Below are positions 1-8,224 of a DNA stretch of 64,000 nt, piece by piece; positions within the stretch are counted from its first letter, which is position 1; every line of letters begins with the position of its first letter. The stretch is taken from NCBI RefSeq assembly GCF_010686655.1, contig NZ_JAAGVY010000016.1, forward strand, positions 20,970 to 84,969, given 5' to 3'. Below the pieces are notes generated by a model, which made no database searches, had not been told where the DNA came from, and was given only the letters and a program-made list of their open reading frames with translations. The stretch is from Cryomorpha ignava. GTDB lineage: Bacteria > Bacteroidota > Bacteroidia > Flavobacteriales_D > Cryomorphaceae. Made by a program: the position numbers and the translations under genes.

Positions 1-2
1 TT

Positions 3-512
3 GCGGAAATAAATTATGACACTTGGAAACCATCAAAATCTTTCTCTGCTTCAGACGGTATTGAAAATTACAGGATACCGCTTTACGTTGGAAAGGAATT
101 TAAAATTTATAAACGCTTTTACGGGGGTGTAGGTCTTGGTTTTAACACGATAATATCTAGAGATGTTGGGGTGGTGAGTGGGTTTGGAACGGTTTATTAC
201 GACCCTTCTCAACCAGTTCTTACAGCGACCGGAGATTCTACTTGGGGAGTTGTAAGAGTAGAAAGTAGATGGAATTTTGGATTTGAATCTGTTTTCACTA
301 TCGGAATGCGTTCGAAGGGTAATTTCGACTATTTTTTGAAAGCTGGCTATTTAGCACATTTCAAGCCCTTTTCAAATGAAACAATCATTCATTATTCCAA
401 TCAAGAAACAATAACTGCAAGCCGTGTTGGATTAAATTCGCTGACAATTTCATTCGGTTTAAGTTATCGTTTTCGAAATCGAATAAGAGATTCTACTGAA
501 AAGGCTTTTTAG
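3..512 (+). CDS. Partial outer-membrane beta-barrel-like protein (5' end outside window)
   Basis: The frame is open from the first in-frame codon at base 3 to a TAG at 510-512, so only the C-terminal 169 residues are visible. The protein alternates polar and hydrophobic residues with many Gly and aromatic residues (for example YGGVGLGFNTI and LTISFGLSYRF) and finishes in an aromatic strand followed by a short basic tail, as in small Bacteroidota outer-membrane barrels. A GTG at 171 could be read as a start but the reading frame and its composition continue upstream, so it is probably internal. No specific family is recognised; the barrel call is inferred from composition. Confidence 0.55.
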   Translation, partial: AEINYDTWKPSKSFSASDGIENYRIPLYVGKEFKIYKRFYGGVGLGFNTIISRDVGVVSGFGTVYYDPSQPVLTATGDSTWGVVRVESRWNFGFESVFTIGMRSKGNFDYFLKAGYLAHFKPFSNETIIHYSNQETITASRVGLNSLTISFGLSYRFRNRIRDSTEKAF

Positions 513-898
513 GGTATTAAGATAATATTTTCGGGTGAAATCATTTGCAAGAAGATAAAGCTGGTTTTGATTGATCTGATTACAAATGCAAAGTTGGATG
601 AACTTACCATGAATGTATAGTTGTATCGAAATAATTTATCGTACTATTTTTCGGGGTTTAGATGATTTTATTTTTTACAAACATTAATCAAAAATAAAGC
701 TATCAACTGATGTAGAGCTTTCTATGTGTTTTTATTTTATATTTTATTTTCCGTTTATTTTCTTTTGAAAACAATATCTACAATTTCTGATTGCACCCGC
801 CAGATTTAAATTACCTAAAGCTATCATCCTATCAACAGCCTTTCAAATATCATTTGGATAGACTTCACTAAGTCTGTTTTATAGCTGATTGGCAGTCT
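513..898. other. Gene-free AT-rich interval
   Basis: About 390 bases lie between the barrel fragment and the AraC remnant. The stretch is rich in T runs (notably 728-765) and has stops in all frames. I see no RNA gene, no convincing hairpin terminator and no clear promoter. It may contain the eroded 5' part of the AraC-type gene, but I could not recognise its translation. Confidence 0.4.
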
Positions 899-1084
899 TT
901 GCGAATGGAAAAGGCAAAAGAATGGTTGAGCTATGAAGATCATACAGTTACAGAAATTGCCCAAAAGGTTGGGTATAATTCTCTACAATCTTTTAGCAAA
1001 GCTTTCAAATTAGCCGTAGGTCATAGTCCTTCCGTGTTTCGTAAGCAAAAACCATCTACGCGGAAACTTCTTAATGATATGTGA
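872..1084 (+). pseudogene. AraC-family HTH fragment (5'-truncated)
   Basis: The frame after a TAA at about 869 encodes the second helix-turn-helix of an AraC/XylS DNA-binding domain: the linker RMEKAKEWL, then TVTEIAQKVGYNSLQSFSKAF and the closing GHSPSVFRKQ. These match the family signature in which the second HTH ends in a FxxxFKxxxGxSPxxFR motif. A complete regulator would need about 40 more residues for the first HTH plus an N-terminal domain, and these are absent, so this is a remnant. A TTG at 899 or the ATG at 905 could start a roughly 60-residue peptide, but a functional protein is unlikely. It lies just upstream of the copper island, so it may be the ruin of a regulator; that is inference. 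Confidence 0.6.
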
Positions 1085-1191
1085 TACAAGGTATTATATT
1101 TTTGATAAGTTTCATCAGAAATATGACAATAGTGCAAATGGGAGTTTGGAATTATTTTGGCAACCTGTTTTAAACACCAAAAAAAATAGAA

Positions 1192-1509
1192 ATGAAAGAC
1201 TCAAAAGACTTACTTCAAAAATTAGCTGATTGCATAGCCGCATGTGAAAATTGTGCCAACGCCTGTCTGGAAGAAGACATGGTAAAAGAAATGATAAGCT
1301 GCATTAAAACAGATCGCGACTGCGCAGATATTTGCAACACAACTTACAGATTGGTGGCAAGGAATTCTGATAACGCGAGAGCGATGCTGAAAGTCTGCGC
1401 TGACATTTGCAGAAAATGCGCTGACGAATGCGAACAACACGATATGCAACATTGCCAGGATTGTGCAAAAGCTTGTCGTGAATGCGAAAAGGCTTGTAAA
1501 GCGGCTTAA
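1192..1509 (+). CDS. Cys-rich four-helix-bundle copper-binding (Csp/DUF326-type) protein
   Basis: A 105-residue protein with 16 cysteines, mostly in CxxxC and CxxC spacings (residues 14, 18, 21, 25, 37, 44, 48, 69, 73, 76, 80, 88, 91, 95, 98, 102) along predicted helices. This is the pattern of the Csp copper-storage proteins, whose four-helix bundles hold many Cu(I) ions by thiols lining the core. There is no signal peptide, so a cytosolic Csp3-like location is expected. A -7-like TATTTTTG lies at 1097-1104. The multicopper oxidase starts about 40 bp downstream on the same strand, supporting a role in copper storage or detoxification. Family assignment is firm; copper as the metal is from family knowledge and context. 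Confidence 0.85.
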   Translation: MKDSKDLLQKLADCIAACENCANACLEEDMVKEMISCIKTDRDCADICNTTYRLVARNSDNARAMLKVCADICRKCADECEQHDMQHCQDCAKACRECEKACKAA

Positions 1510-1548
1510 AAAAAGGGGAAAACTAAGCGGACCGATCAGAATTTCCGC

Positions 1549-3936
1549 ATGTTTTTTCTCTTCCTGCAAACAACCCTAATTACCAAAAAACCAACTCGCG
1601 TTTTGACAAAATTCTATATTCTCACGTTTCTCCTTTTAACTTTCGCTTTTTCGGCTTTCGCCCAAAATGTGCGCGATACAACCGTGCATCATCTCACTAT
1701 TGAAAACCAAAAGGTAAACAAAGCCGGAAAGGACATCTGGGGCATGACAGTAAATGGCACTATTCCCGGTCCGACGCTCAATTTCACTGAAGGCGATTAC
1801 GCCGTAATTTATGTGGAAAATAAAATGGATGTAGAAACTTCGGTGCACTGGCACGGCTTGTTGCTCCCCAATTTTTACGATGGTGTTCCCTATCTCACTA
1901 CGCCGCCCATAAAGCCTGGAACAATCTTTAAATATGAATTTGAAATAAACCAGTCTGGCACTTATTGGTATCATAGCCATACAATGCTGCAAGAGCAAAG
2001 TGGCGTTTATGGTAGCATTCAAATAAACCCTGTAGAAAAGACTCTGGAATACGATCATGACCAAATCTTAGTGCTTTCTGATTGGACGAATCAGAAGCCA
2101 ATGAATGTGATGCGCAATTTGAAGCGTGGAAATGAGTGGTACGGGATTAAAAAAGGAACTTCTACGCCATTGAGCATGGTGATAAGCCGTGGTGGTTTAG
2201 GCGCCCAGCTCAATTTCTGGAAACAGCGCATGGAAGGGGCAGATATCGCCGATATTTATTACGATGCTTTTTTGACAAATGGAGAGCAAAAAGTAGATTA
2301 TTCCCACTACAAACCAGGTGAAAAGATCCGGCTGCGCATTATTAACGGATCAGCTTCCTCGCAATTTTGGATGACTTTTGGTGGCGCTGACCCAATACTT
2401 ATTGCAGCCGATGGCCTAAACGTACAGCCGGTAAAGCACAATAAAACTTTTATCGCTATTGCGGAAACTTATGACTTCATTATCACCATTCCCCAAAAGG
2501 GCATGATAGAAATGCGCTCCATGGCTCAAGACGGATCTGGGATCACATATGCCTATTTCGGAAGTGGAGACACCCTTCACGCACCTGTTGTGGCAAGGCC
2601 CGACAAGATTGAAATGATGAAGAAAATGGCAAAAATGGATATGCGGATGGGTGCGCCAGCTACACAGTGGACTCCAAATAATCCCGAGCCGGAAAAGATG
2701 ATGAATAAATGGGGTATGCAAATGGATGCCATGAAAGGAATGGATCATTCTAAAATGAATCACGGCAAAAAGATGGATCACAGCAATATGAATCATTCCA
2801 AAAACAATGAAATGGACATGGCAAAATCCGATTCCATGAAAATGGAAAACAGCACAATGGACAATCATGACAACATGAAAATGGAAGGCATGGAAATGGA
2901 CGGGATGAACATGTTTGCCGAGTACAACTACAATTATTTAAAAGCACTCGAAAAAACAGATTTTGACGAAGACCGGCCAAGAAGAGATGTCTTGCTAAAC
3001 CTTACGGGAAATATGTGGCGCTATATCTGGAGTATGAACGGAGTGCCATTGGCGGAAGCCGACAAAATAAAAATCAAAAAAGGAGAAGTGGTACGCTTTA
3101 CGCTGAATAATCTCACCATGATGCACCACCCTATGCACCTGCACGGCCATTTTTTTAGGGTGGTAAATGAAAATGGTGATTACTCGCCGCTGAAACACAC
3201 CGTGAATGTTGCACCGATGCAAAAGGTGGTCATTGAGTTTGACGCTAAAGAAGAGAGCGACTGGTTTTTTCATTGCCACGTACTCTATCACATGATGGGC
3301 GGGATGGCTCGCGTGGTTAGTTATGACACAATTCGAGACGCACGTATGAAACCCTATCCGCTCAAAAAACTATTAAACGAAGGCAATCATTATTACAACT
3401 GGGGAATGATTGATGTGGCTTCCCACATGAGCGAACTCAATCTGGTAAGCTCAAATACACGCAACATGTTTGGATTGCGCATGGAATACGGGTGGAATCA
3501 AAATCTGGAAGGCGAGCTCACCTACGAGCGGTTTTTATACGATTATTTCCGCGTTTTTGGTGGGATAAATATTGAGAACGAAACAGAAGATTCATATGAC
3601 CAGATTAACCCGACGGCTATTCTTGGAATTCGATTTTTTACGCCTTATATGTTTAATCTGGATTTCCGAATCGACAATGAGTTGCGCCCACAAATTGGCT
3701 TGAGCCGTGAGATTATGATCTTTCCTAAAACAGTTCTCTTCGGTGAGTTTGAATACCTGTTTGACGTCGGCTGGGTAAACGACCTCAATGCCGAAAACAC
3801 CGGAAAAGAAATTAATTATACCGATGAATTAGTCTGGCAAGTTGGCGCAGAGTATTTTCTTTCGCGAAATTTTTCGCTGATGGCGAGCTACGATAATCGG
3901 TTTGGAGTTGGTGGTGGTTTGTCTATCAAGTTTTAA
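1549..3936 (+). CDS. Multicopper oxidase (CopA type) with Met/His-rich linker and C-terminal CopB-like barrel
   Basis: 795 residues. An N-terminal signal peptide ends near FSAFAQ (residue 39); a TTG at codon 19 is an alternative start. Copper motifs are complete: HWHG (100-103), YWYHSH (139-144), HHPMHLHGH (526-534) and HCHVLYHMMGGM (from 575), giving type 1, 2 and 3 sites as in periplasmic Cu(I) oxidases such as CopA/PcoA. Residues about 357-467 form a linker packed with Met and His (repeated MDHSKM-like units) likely to bind copper. From about 620 the sequence becomes Gly/aromatic beta-strand sequence resembling CopB, an outer-membrane copper-resistance protein, and ends in an aromatic strand. 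A CopA-CopB arrangement in one chain suggests an envelope-spanning oxidase. Its neighbours are all copper-related. Confidence 0.88.
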   Translation: MFFLFLQTTLITKKPTRVLTKFYILTFLLLTFAFSAFAQNVRDTTVHHLTIENQKVNKAGKDIWGMTVNGTIPGPTLNFTEGDYAVIYVENKMDVETSVHWHGLLLPNFYDGVPYLTTPPIKPGTIFKYEFEINQSGTYWYHSHTMLQEQSGVYGSIQINPVEKTLEYDHDQILVLSDWTNQKPMNVMRNLKRGNEWYGIKKGTSTPLSMVISRGGLGAQLNFWKQRMEGADIADIYYDAFLTNGEQKVDYSHYKPGEKIRLRIINGSASSQFWMTFGGADPILIAADGLNVQPVKHNKTFIAIAETYDFIITIPQKGMIEMRSMAQDGSGITYAYFGSGDTLHAPVVARPDKIEMMKKMAKMDMRMGAPATQWTPNNPEPEKMMNKWGMQMDAMKGMDHSKMNHGKKMDHSNMNHSKNNEMDMAKSDSMKMENSTMDNHDNMKMEGMEMDGMNMFAEYNYNYLKALEKTDFDEDRPRRDVLLNLTGNMWRYIWSMNGVPLAEADKIKIKKGEVVRFTLNNLTMMHHPMHLHGHFFRVVNENGDYSPLKHTVNVAPMQKVVIEFDAKEESDWFFHCHVLYHMMGGMARVVSYDTIRDARMKPYPLKKLLNEGNHYYNWGMIDVASHMSELNLVSSNTRNMFGLRMEYGWNQNLEGELTYERFLYDYFRVFGGINIENETEDSYDQINPTAILGIRFFTPYMFNLDFRIDNELRPQIGLSREIMIFPKTVLFGEFEYLFDVGWVNDLNAENTGKEINYTDELVWQVGAEYFLSRNFSLMASYDNRFGVGGGLSIKF

Positions 3937-3955
3937 CCCTATAAAATCTAATATC

Positions 3956-4411
3956 ATGAAAAACAACTACTTAAAATTTGCCCTAATGATGGCGTGTTCA
4001 TTCGTATTTATGTACGCAGCCATGTTCTTTAATGTGAATGAACTTGATCATATTTATATCAGTGAATCCAGAACTTTTATGGCATTTTACATGGTGGCTC
4101 CCATGGCCGTTATTATGCTCCTGTTTATGCTTGGAATGTACACCAACAAGAAAATCAACACGTTGATAATTGTTGGTGGAATAGTGGTAGGTCTTGGCGC
4201 AGTATTTCTGCTTAGAACTCAAACCACAGTTAAGGACGTGCAATATATGAAAGCTATGATTCCGCATCACTCCATAGCTATCCTTGTAAGTGAAAATGCA
4301 ACATTCGAAGATCCAGAAACTGCAAAATTAGCCAAGGAAATCATTGAAGCACAGAAACGGGAGATTGCTCAAATGGAGCGAATTATTGAAAGACTTGAGA
4401 ACGAAAAATAA
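3956..4411 (+). CDS. DUF305-type membrane protein with metal-binding HH motif
   Basis: The ATG at 3956 is chosen over an upstream in-frame start inside the preceding gene because it gives a natural N-terminus (MKNNYLKFALMMACS). The 151-residue protein has three predicted membrane spans (about 5-25, 38-57, 63-82), then a DUF305-like segment MKAMIPHHSIAI followed by an amphipathic charged helix (AKEIIEAQKREIAQMERII). Double-His DUF305 proteins are common in copper and silver resistance clusters. It starts 19 bp after the multicopper oxidase stop, consistent with one transcript. The exact biochemical role is unknown. Confidence 0.75.
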   Translation: MKNNYLKFALMMACSFVFMYAAMFFNVNELDHIYISESRTFMAFYMVAPMAVIMLLFMLGMYTNKKINTLIIVGGIVVGLGAVFLLRTQTTVKDVQYMKAMIPHHSIAILVSENATFEDPETAKLAKEIIEAQKREIAQMERIIERLENEK

Positions 4412-4484
4412 CAAATTCCTTCCTTGGGATTACAATACTAAAACTGAAAATATAAATTTTAATCGATCAGTTTTTGCTACATTC

Positions 4485-4907
4485 ATGGTCTTGAAAAAAG
4501 TCTCTGCCATATTACTTGCCCTGTTAATACTAAGTTCAAATCTTAGTATTGCCCTTAGCACCCATTTTTGCGGGGGAAAGGCAGTAAAAAGTGAATTTTC
4601 AATTGGCAATTACGATCTGGATTGCGGAATGGCTGATATGGAAAGCTGCAACGATTTGGATTGGAATTTTAATAAAATTCAAGCAACACCTTGTTGCGAA
4701 AATCAGCATAGCTTTTTCAAAATTAATGATAGATATCAAAATCTTGGAGCGATAGATTTTGGCTTTATTCCTTTTGCGATTGTCAAAGACTTTTCACTGC
4801 AAGTCAGTTCAATTGTACAAACTTTTCCCAAAGCTTTATTCCAGACATATAAACCGCCATTGCCTAAACAGGCTGTGTTTATTCTATATCAGGTATTTAG
4901 ACTTTGA
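4485..4907 (+). CDS. HYC_CC_PP family small exported protein
   Basis: 140 residues from the ATG at 4485 (a longer in-frame extension overlaps the previous gene and lacks a signal). The N-terminus is a signal peptide (MVLKKVSAILLALLILSS). The mature part shows the landmarks of the Bacteroidota HYC_CC_PP family: an H-x-C motif (THFCGGK), a later CC pair (PCCENQH) and a C-terminal PP (YKPPLP). Members typically sit beside copper resistance or TonB-dependent receptor genes; the conserved Cys and His suggest metal contact but the function is not established. Context with Csp, multicopper oxidase and MbnP supports a role in copper homeostasis. Confidence 0.75.
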   Translation: MVLKKVSAILLALLILSSNLSIALSTHFCGGKAVKSEFSIGNYDLDCGMADMESCNDLDWNFNKIQATPCCENQHSFFKINDRYQNLGAIDFGFIPFAIVKDFSLQVSSIVQTFPKALFQTYKPPLPKQAVFILYQVFRL

Positions 4908-5102
4908 TAAAATTTACTGGTCTGCTTCGTATAAGACACGCTACATTTCATGGTGTTTCTGCTCACAAAGACCGCTGAAAATATCCATTCGTCAGAATCT
5001 TACCATTTTCATAATTTTTCCTTGATTGCTTTCGGTAGAAGACCAAGGTTAGCAATCCAGAAATTATCAAATTAAATCAAACCATTTTTTAACTCAACTA
5101 TC

Positions 5103-6065
5103 ATGAAAAGACTTTTACTTACCAGTATTCTCACCTTAGCTATTGCAACAATAAGCTATGCTCAAACCGCAGTTTCAGTGCAGATTCATCACAAACTAAA
5201 TGGGAATGATTTTGCATTTAATGAAACGGGAACGAATGATTTGGATCAGGATTTTAATGCTGATCGACTTGAGTACTATTTATCTCAGATTAGCATTGTT
5301 CACGACGGTGGAACATATACCATTCTACAAGATTATGCGATAATAGATGCAGGTTCTGAAGCTATTCTCGATCTCGGAGAGATAGATGCGAACACGATAG
5401 AATCGCTTTCGTTTTATGTTGGAGTAGATGAAGAAGACAATCACAGTGATCCGTCATCGTGGACTTCACCACATCCTTTAGCGCCAAGATTTCCCTCAAT
5501 GCATTGGGGATGGTCTGCAGGTTTCCGCTTTCTGGCAATAGAAGGTACCGAGCTGGGTAGCAATCAGGAAGTACAAATCCATGCCCTTGGTGATGCGAAT
5601 TACTTCGAAGTAATAATTCCAATTAACCAAGATGTTACTGGCAGCGAAATGCTGATTAACGTTGATGCCAACTACGAAAGAATTTATGAAAATATAAACA
5701 TTTCTGGCGGCCTAATAGTGCACGGCGAAGTAGGAATGGCAAAGCGAGCACTTGAAAACATGCGCGATCTTGTTTTTGAAGCATCAAGTGGAACAGTTTC
5801 AGTGCCAGAGTTAGGGTCAGACTTTACTTTAAATGCATTTCCAAACCCGGCTGTTGGCGGAAATGTGACGATTGATTTTAACTCGGATAAATCTTATGGC
5901 TACGACATTACAGTACTAGACATCCTTGGAAAAACGGTTGCAACGCGATCTAATGTTGGTAATACAGCCAATATCAATCTACAGCTCCCTGCTTCTGGTT
6001 TGTATTTATTGAACCTTTCTGTAAATGGCGAAACCGTTGCCACCAAAAAGATTATTTCTCAATAA
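5103..6065 (+). CDS. MbnP-like copper-binding protein with T9SS C-terminal sorting domain
   Basis: 320 residues. The signal peptide ends near ISYAQT (residue 20). The core carries MbnP-family features: VQIHHKLNG at the N-terminus, a beta-rich segment and the hallmark MHWGWSAGFRF at 133-143, where family members have the tryptophan that partner MbnH oxidises to kynurenine for copper binding. Residues about 245-320 are a type A T9SS sorting domain (FPNPAVGG, VLDILGKTV, ASGLYLLNLS, KKIISQ), so the protein is predicted to cross the outer membrane. The di-heme peroxidase gene starts 6 bp after its stop, reproducing the known mbnP-mbnH pairing. The sorting domain implies surface display rather than periplasmic action. 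Confidence 0.85.
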   Translation: MKRLLLTSILTLAIATISYAQTAVSVQIHHKLNGNDFAFNETGTNDLDQDFNADRLEYYLSQISIVHDGGTYTILQDYAIIDAGSEAILDLGEIDANTIESLSFYVGVDEEDNHSDPSSWTSPHPLAPRFPSMHWGWSAGFRFLAIEGTELGSNQEVQIHALGDANYFEVIIPINQDVTGSEMLINVDANYERIYENINISGGLIVHGEVGMAKRALENMRDLVFEASSGTVSVPELGSDFTLNAFPNPAVGGNVTIDFNSDKSYGYDITVLDILGKTVATRSNVGNTANINLQLPASGLYLLNLSVNGETVATKKIISQ

Positions 6066-6071
6066 GCTCTG

Positions 6072-7106
6072 ATGTTTAACTGGATCAAACCCATCTTTTT
6101 TCTTTTAGTCACTTCCGCTTTTTTAAGCGGTTGTGCTAAAGATTCTGCGAATGATAAGCCGCTGCCGCAAAGGCCGTTGCTTGTTATTCCCGAAGGGTTT
6201 CCAGAAGTTGCCTTTCCTGAAGACAATCCGTTTACGAAGGCGAGTTATGATTTGGGTAAGAAATTATTCTTTGACCCTATTCTTTCTCGCGATTCATCCA
6301 TTAGCTGCGGCTCTTGCCACCAGCCATCTCTCGCTTTTAGCGATAGGATTGCTTTGACAAGCGGAGTTGACGATGCGCCGGGCAAGCGAAATGTGCCGAG
6401 TCTTACAAATATTGGCTACCATCCCTATTTTACGCGCGAAGGTGGCGTGCCAACCTTAGAAATGCACGTTTTGGTGCCTATTCAAGAACACAATGAGTTT
6501 GACTTTAACATAGTGCTTATTGCTGACCGATTAAAAAAGAGTGAGCAGTACGTGGCAATGGCTCAATCGGCTTACGAGCGCGAGCCGGATGCGTTTGTAA
6601 TTACGCGCGCTTTGGCAAATTTTCAGCGCACACTTATAAGCGGCAACAGTGCTTATGATCGCTATGCTTTTCAAGGTATACCCAATGCTTTGAACGCTGC
6701 AGAACTACGCGGAATGAATCTTTTTTTTAGCGACGAGCTTGCTTGTAGCTCCTGCCATTCGGGTTTTAATTTTACCAATTACACCTTCGAAAACAACGGT
6801 CTATACGAAGATTACATTGACGAAGGTCGAATGCGTTTAACGGGATTAGAAACGGATAGAGCACGTTTTAAAGTGCCATCATTGCGAAATGTGGAATTAA
6901 CTGCACCATATATGTTCGATGGTTCGTTGCAAACCCTTCAAGATGTTGTAGAGCATTATAATTCAGGTGGCTACGCACATGCGAATAAAAATGAAGAAGT
7001 AAAACCATTGGGGTTAACCAATACAGAGAAAAATGATCTTGTAGCTTTCTTAGGATCGCTTACAGATTATGAATTTTTGGAAAACCCAAACCATTATCCC
7101 AATTAA
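6072..7106 (+). CDS. Di-heme cytochrome c peroxidase, MbnH/MauG-like lipoprotein
   Basis: 344 residues with a lipobox (LSGC, Cys21), so probably a membrane-anchored periplasmic lipoprotein. Two c-type heme sites are present: CGSCH at 79-83 and CSSCH at 225-229, with the spacing of bacterial di-heme peroxidases. Other family landmarks are GKKLFFDPILS upstream of heme 1 and PSLRNVELTAPYMFDGS near the C-terminus. MbnH proteins oxidise a tryptophan of the partner MbnP through a high-valent di-heme state. Its position 6 bp behind an MbnP-like gene makes that role the best guess, though classic peroxidase activity cannot be excluded. Confidence 0.88.
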   Translation: MFNWIKPIFFLLVTSAFLSGCAKDSANDKPLPQRPLLVIPEGFPEVAFPEDNPFTKASYDLGKKLFFDPILSRDSSISCGSCHQPSLAFSDRIALTSGVDDAPGKRNVPSLTNIGYHPYFTREGGVPTLEMHVLVPIQEHNEFDFNIVLIADRLKKSEQYVAMAQSAYEREPDAFVITRALANFQRTLISGNSAYDRYAFQGIPNALNAAELRGMNLFFSDELACSSCHSGFNFTNYTFENNGLYEDYIDEGRMRLTGLETDRARFKVPSLRNVELTAPYMFDGSLQTLQDVVEHYNSGGYAHANKNEEVKPLGLTNTEKNDLVAFLGSLTDYEFLENPNHYPN

Positions 7107-7112
7107 TACAAC

Positions 7113-8210
7113 ATGAAAAAATATAAAGTACTCATCTGTTTATTGGTTTCTGCTGCATTGTGGCAGGCTTGCGCCGATGATGAAAGTGAGCAGCCAAAAC
7201 CGCAACCGGCTGTTTACGATGCCACAGCTTATGAGTTGAACTATTACGGACTACCGGCACCAAACTTACCCGCAGATAATCAGCTTACCAAACAAAGCGT
7301 TCAGCTTGGCAAAATGCTGTTTTACGAGCCGATGCTTTCCAGAAACGGCGTACAAACCTGTGCGACGTGCCATAGCCAGCCATCATCTTTTTCAGATACC
7401 GCAAAGTTTTCTATTGGTGTAGAAGGCCTTCCGGGAAAACGGCAGTCAATGGCTATTTTCAATATGGCATGGCATACCAACCAATTCTTTTGGGATGGGC
7501 GAGCAGACTTACTTAGAGATCAGGTTTTGATGCCCATTCAGGATCCACTCGAAATGAACGAAACGCTTGAAAATGTGGTGGCAAAGCTCAGTGGAACTCA
7601 ACTTTATCGCGATCAGTTTATGCGCGCTTTTGGAACCGAAGATGTAAATCCGGAGCGTATTTCTCTTGCGCTTGAGCAATTTATTCTCACAATTATTTCT
7701 GCCAATTCAAAGTATGATAAATACAAGGCAGGCTTAGCAGAGCTTTCTGAAAGTGAACTACGCGGTCTCGAACTATTCGAAGCAGAATACAACCCTTTCT
7801 TTCCCGAATTTTCTGGTGCAGATTGTCAGCATTGCCACGGCGGACCAAACTTTGAGAATGATCTTTACATGAATAATGGACTGGACATAGAAGCTGATTT
7901 TCTTGATTTCGGACGCGAAAATGCAACAGAAAACCCGGCAGATCGCGCTAAGTTTAAAGTGCCTTCGCTTAGAAATATTGCTGTAACGCCTCCGTATATG
8001 CACGATGGAAGGTTCGCTACGCTCGAAGAAGTAGTAGATCATTACAATGAAGGAATTCACCCTTCGCCTACCATCGATCAAGCACTATTGGCTACAGCCG
8101 AAACAGGTTTGTTTTTAACAACAGAAGATAAAACCGATTTGATAAACTTTTTAAAAACGCTTACCGATGAAACGTATCTGGAAAATCCGGAATACGCATC
8201 ACCCTTTTAA
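7113..8210 (+). CDS. Second di-heme cytochrome c peroxidase / MauG-like lipoprotein
   Basis: 365 residues, beginning 6 bp after the first peroxidase. A lipobox (WQAC, Cys20) follows a signal peptide. Heme motifs CATCH (83-87) and CQHCH (238-242) are intact, as are GKMLFYEPMLSRNG and PSLRNIAVTPPYMHDGR. It is a paralogue of its upstream neighbour but clearly diverged, so not a recent duplicate. It contains WHTNQFFWDGRADLL, a stretch typical of the peroxidase/MauG superfamily. Two such enzymes beside one MbnP-like protein suggest sequential or substrate-divided oxidation; that is inference. Confidence 0.88.
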   Translation: MKKYKVLICLLVSAALWQACADDESEQPKPQPAVYDATAYELNYYGLPAPNLPADNQLTKQSVQLGKMLFYEPMLSRNGVQTCATCHSQPSSFSDTAKFSIGVEGLPGKRQSMAIFNMAWHTNQFFWDGRADLLRDQVLMPIQDPLEMNETLENVVAKLSGTQLYRDQFMRAFGTEDVNPERISLALEQFILTIISANSKYDKYKAGLAELSESELRGLELFEAEYNPFFPEFSGADCQHCHGGPNFENDLYMNNGLDIEADFLDFGRENATENPADRAKFKVPSLRNIAVTPPYMHDGRFATLEEVVDHYNEGIHPSPTIDQALLATAETGLFLTTEDKTDLINFLKTLTDETYLENPEYASPF

Positions 8211-8224
8211 AACCCTAATATCTT

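Noticed and set aside
4759..5025. 88-residue ORF after the HYC_CC_PP gene
   Set aside because: It overlaps the established gene in another frame and has no signal, motif or good composition.
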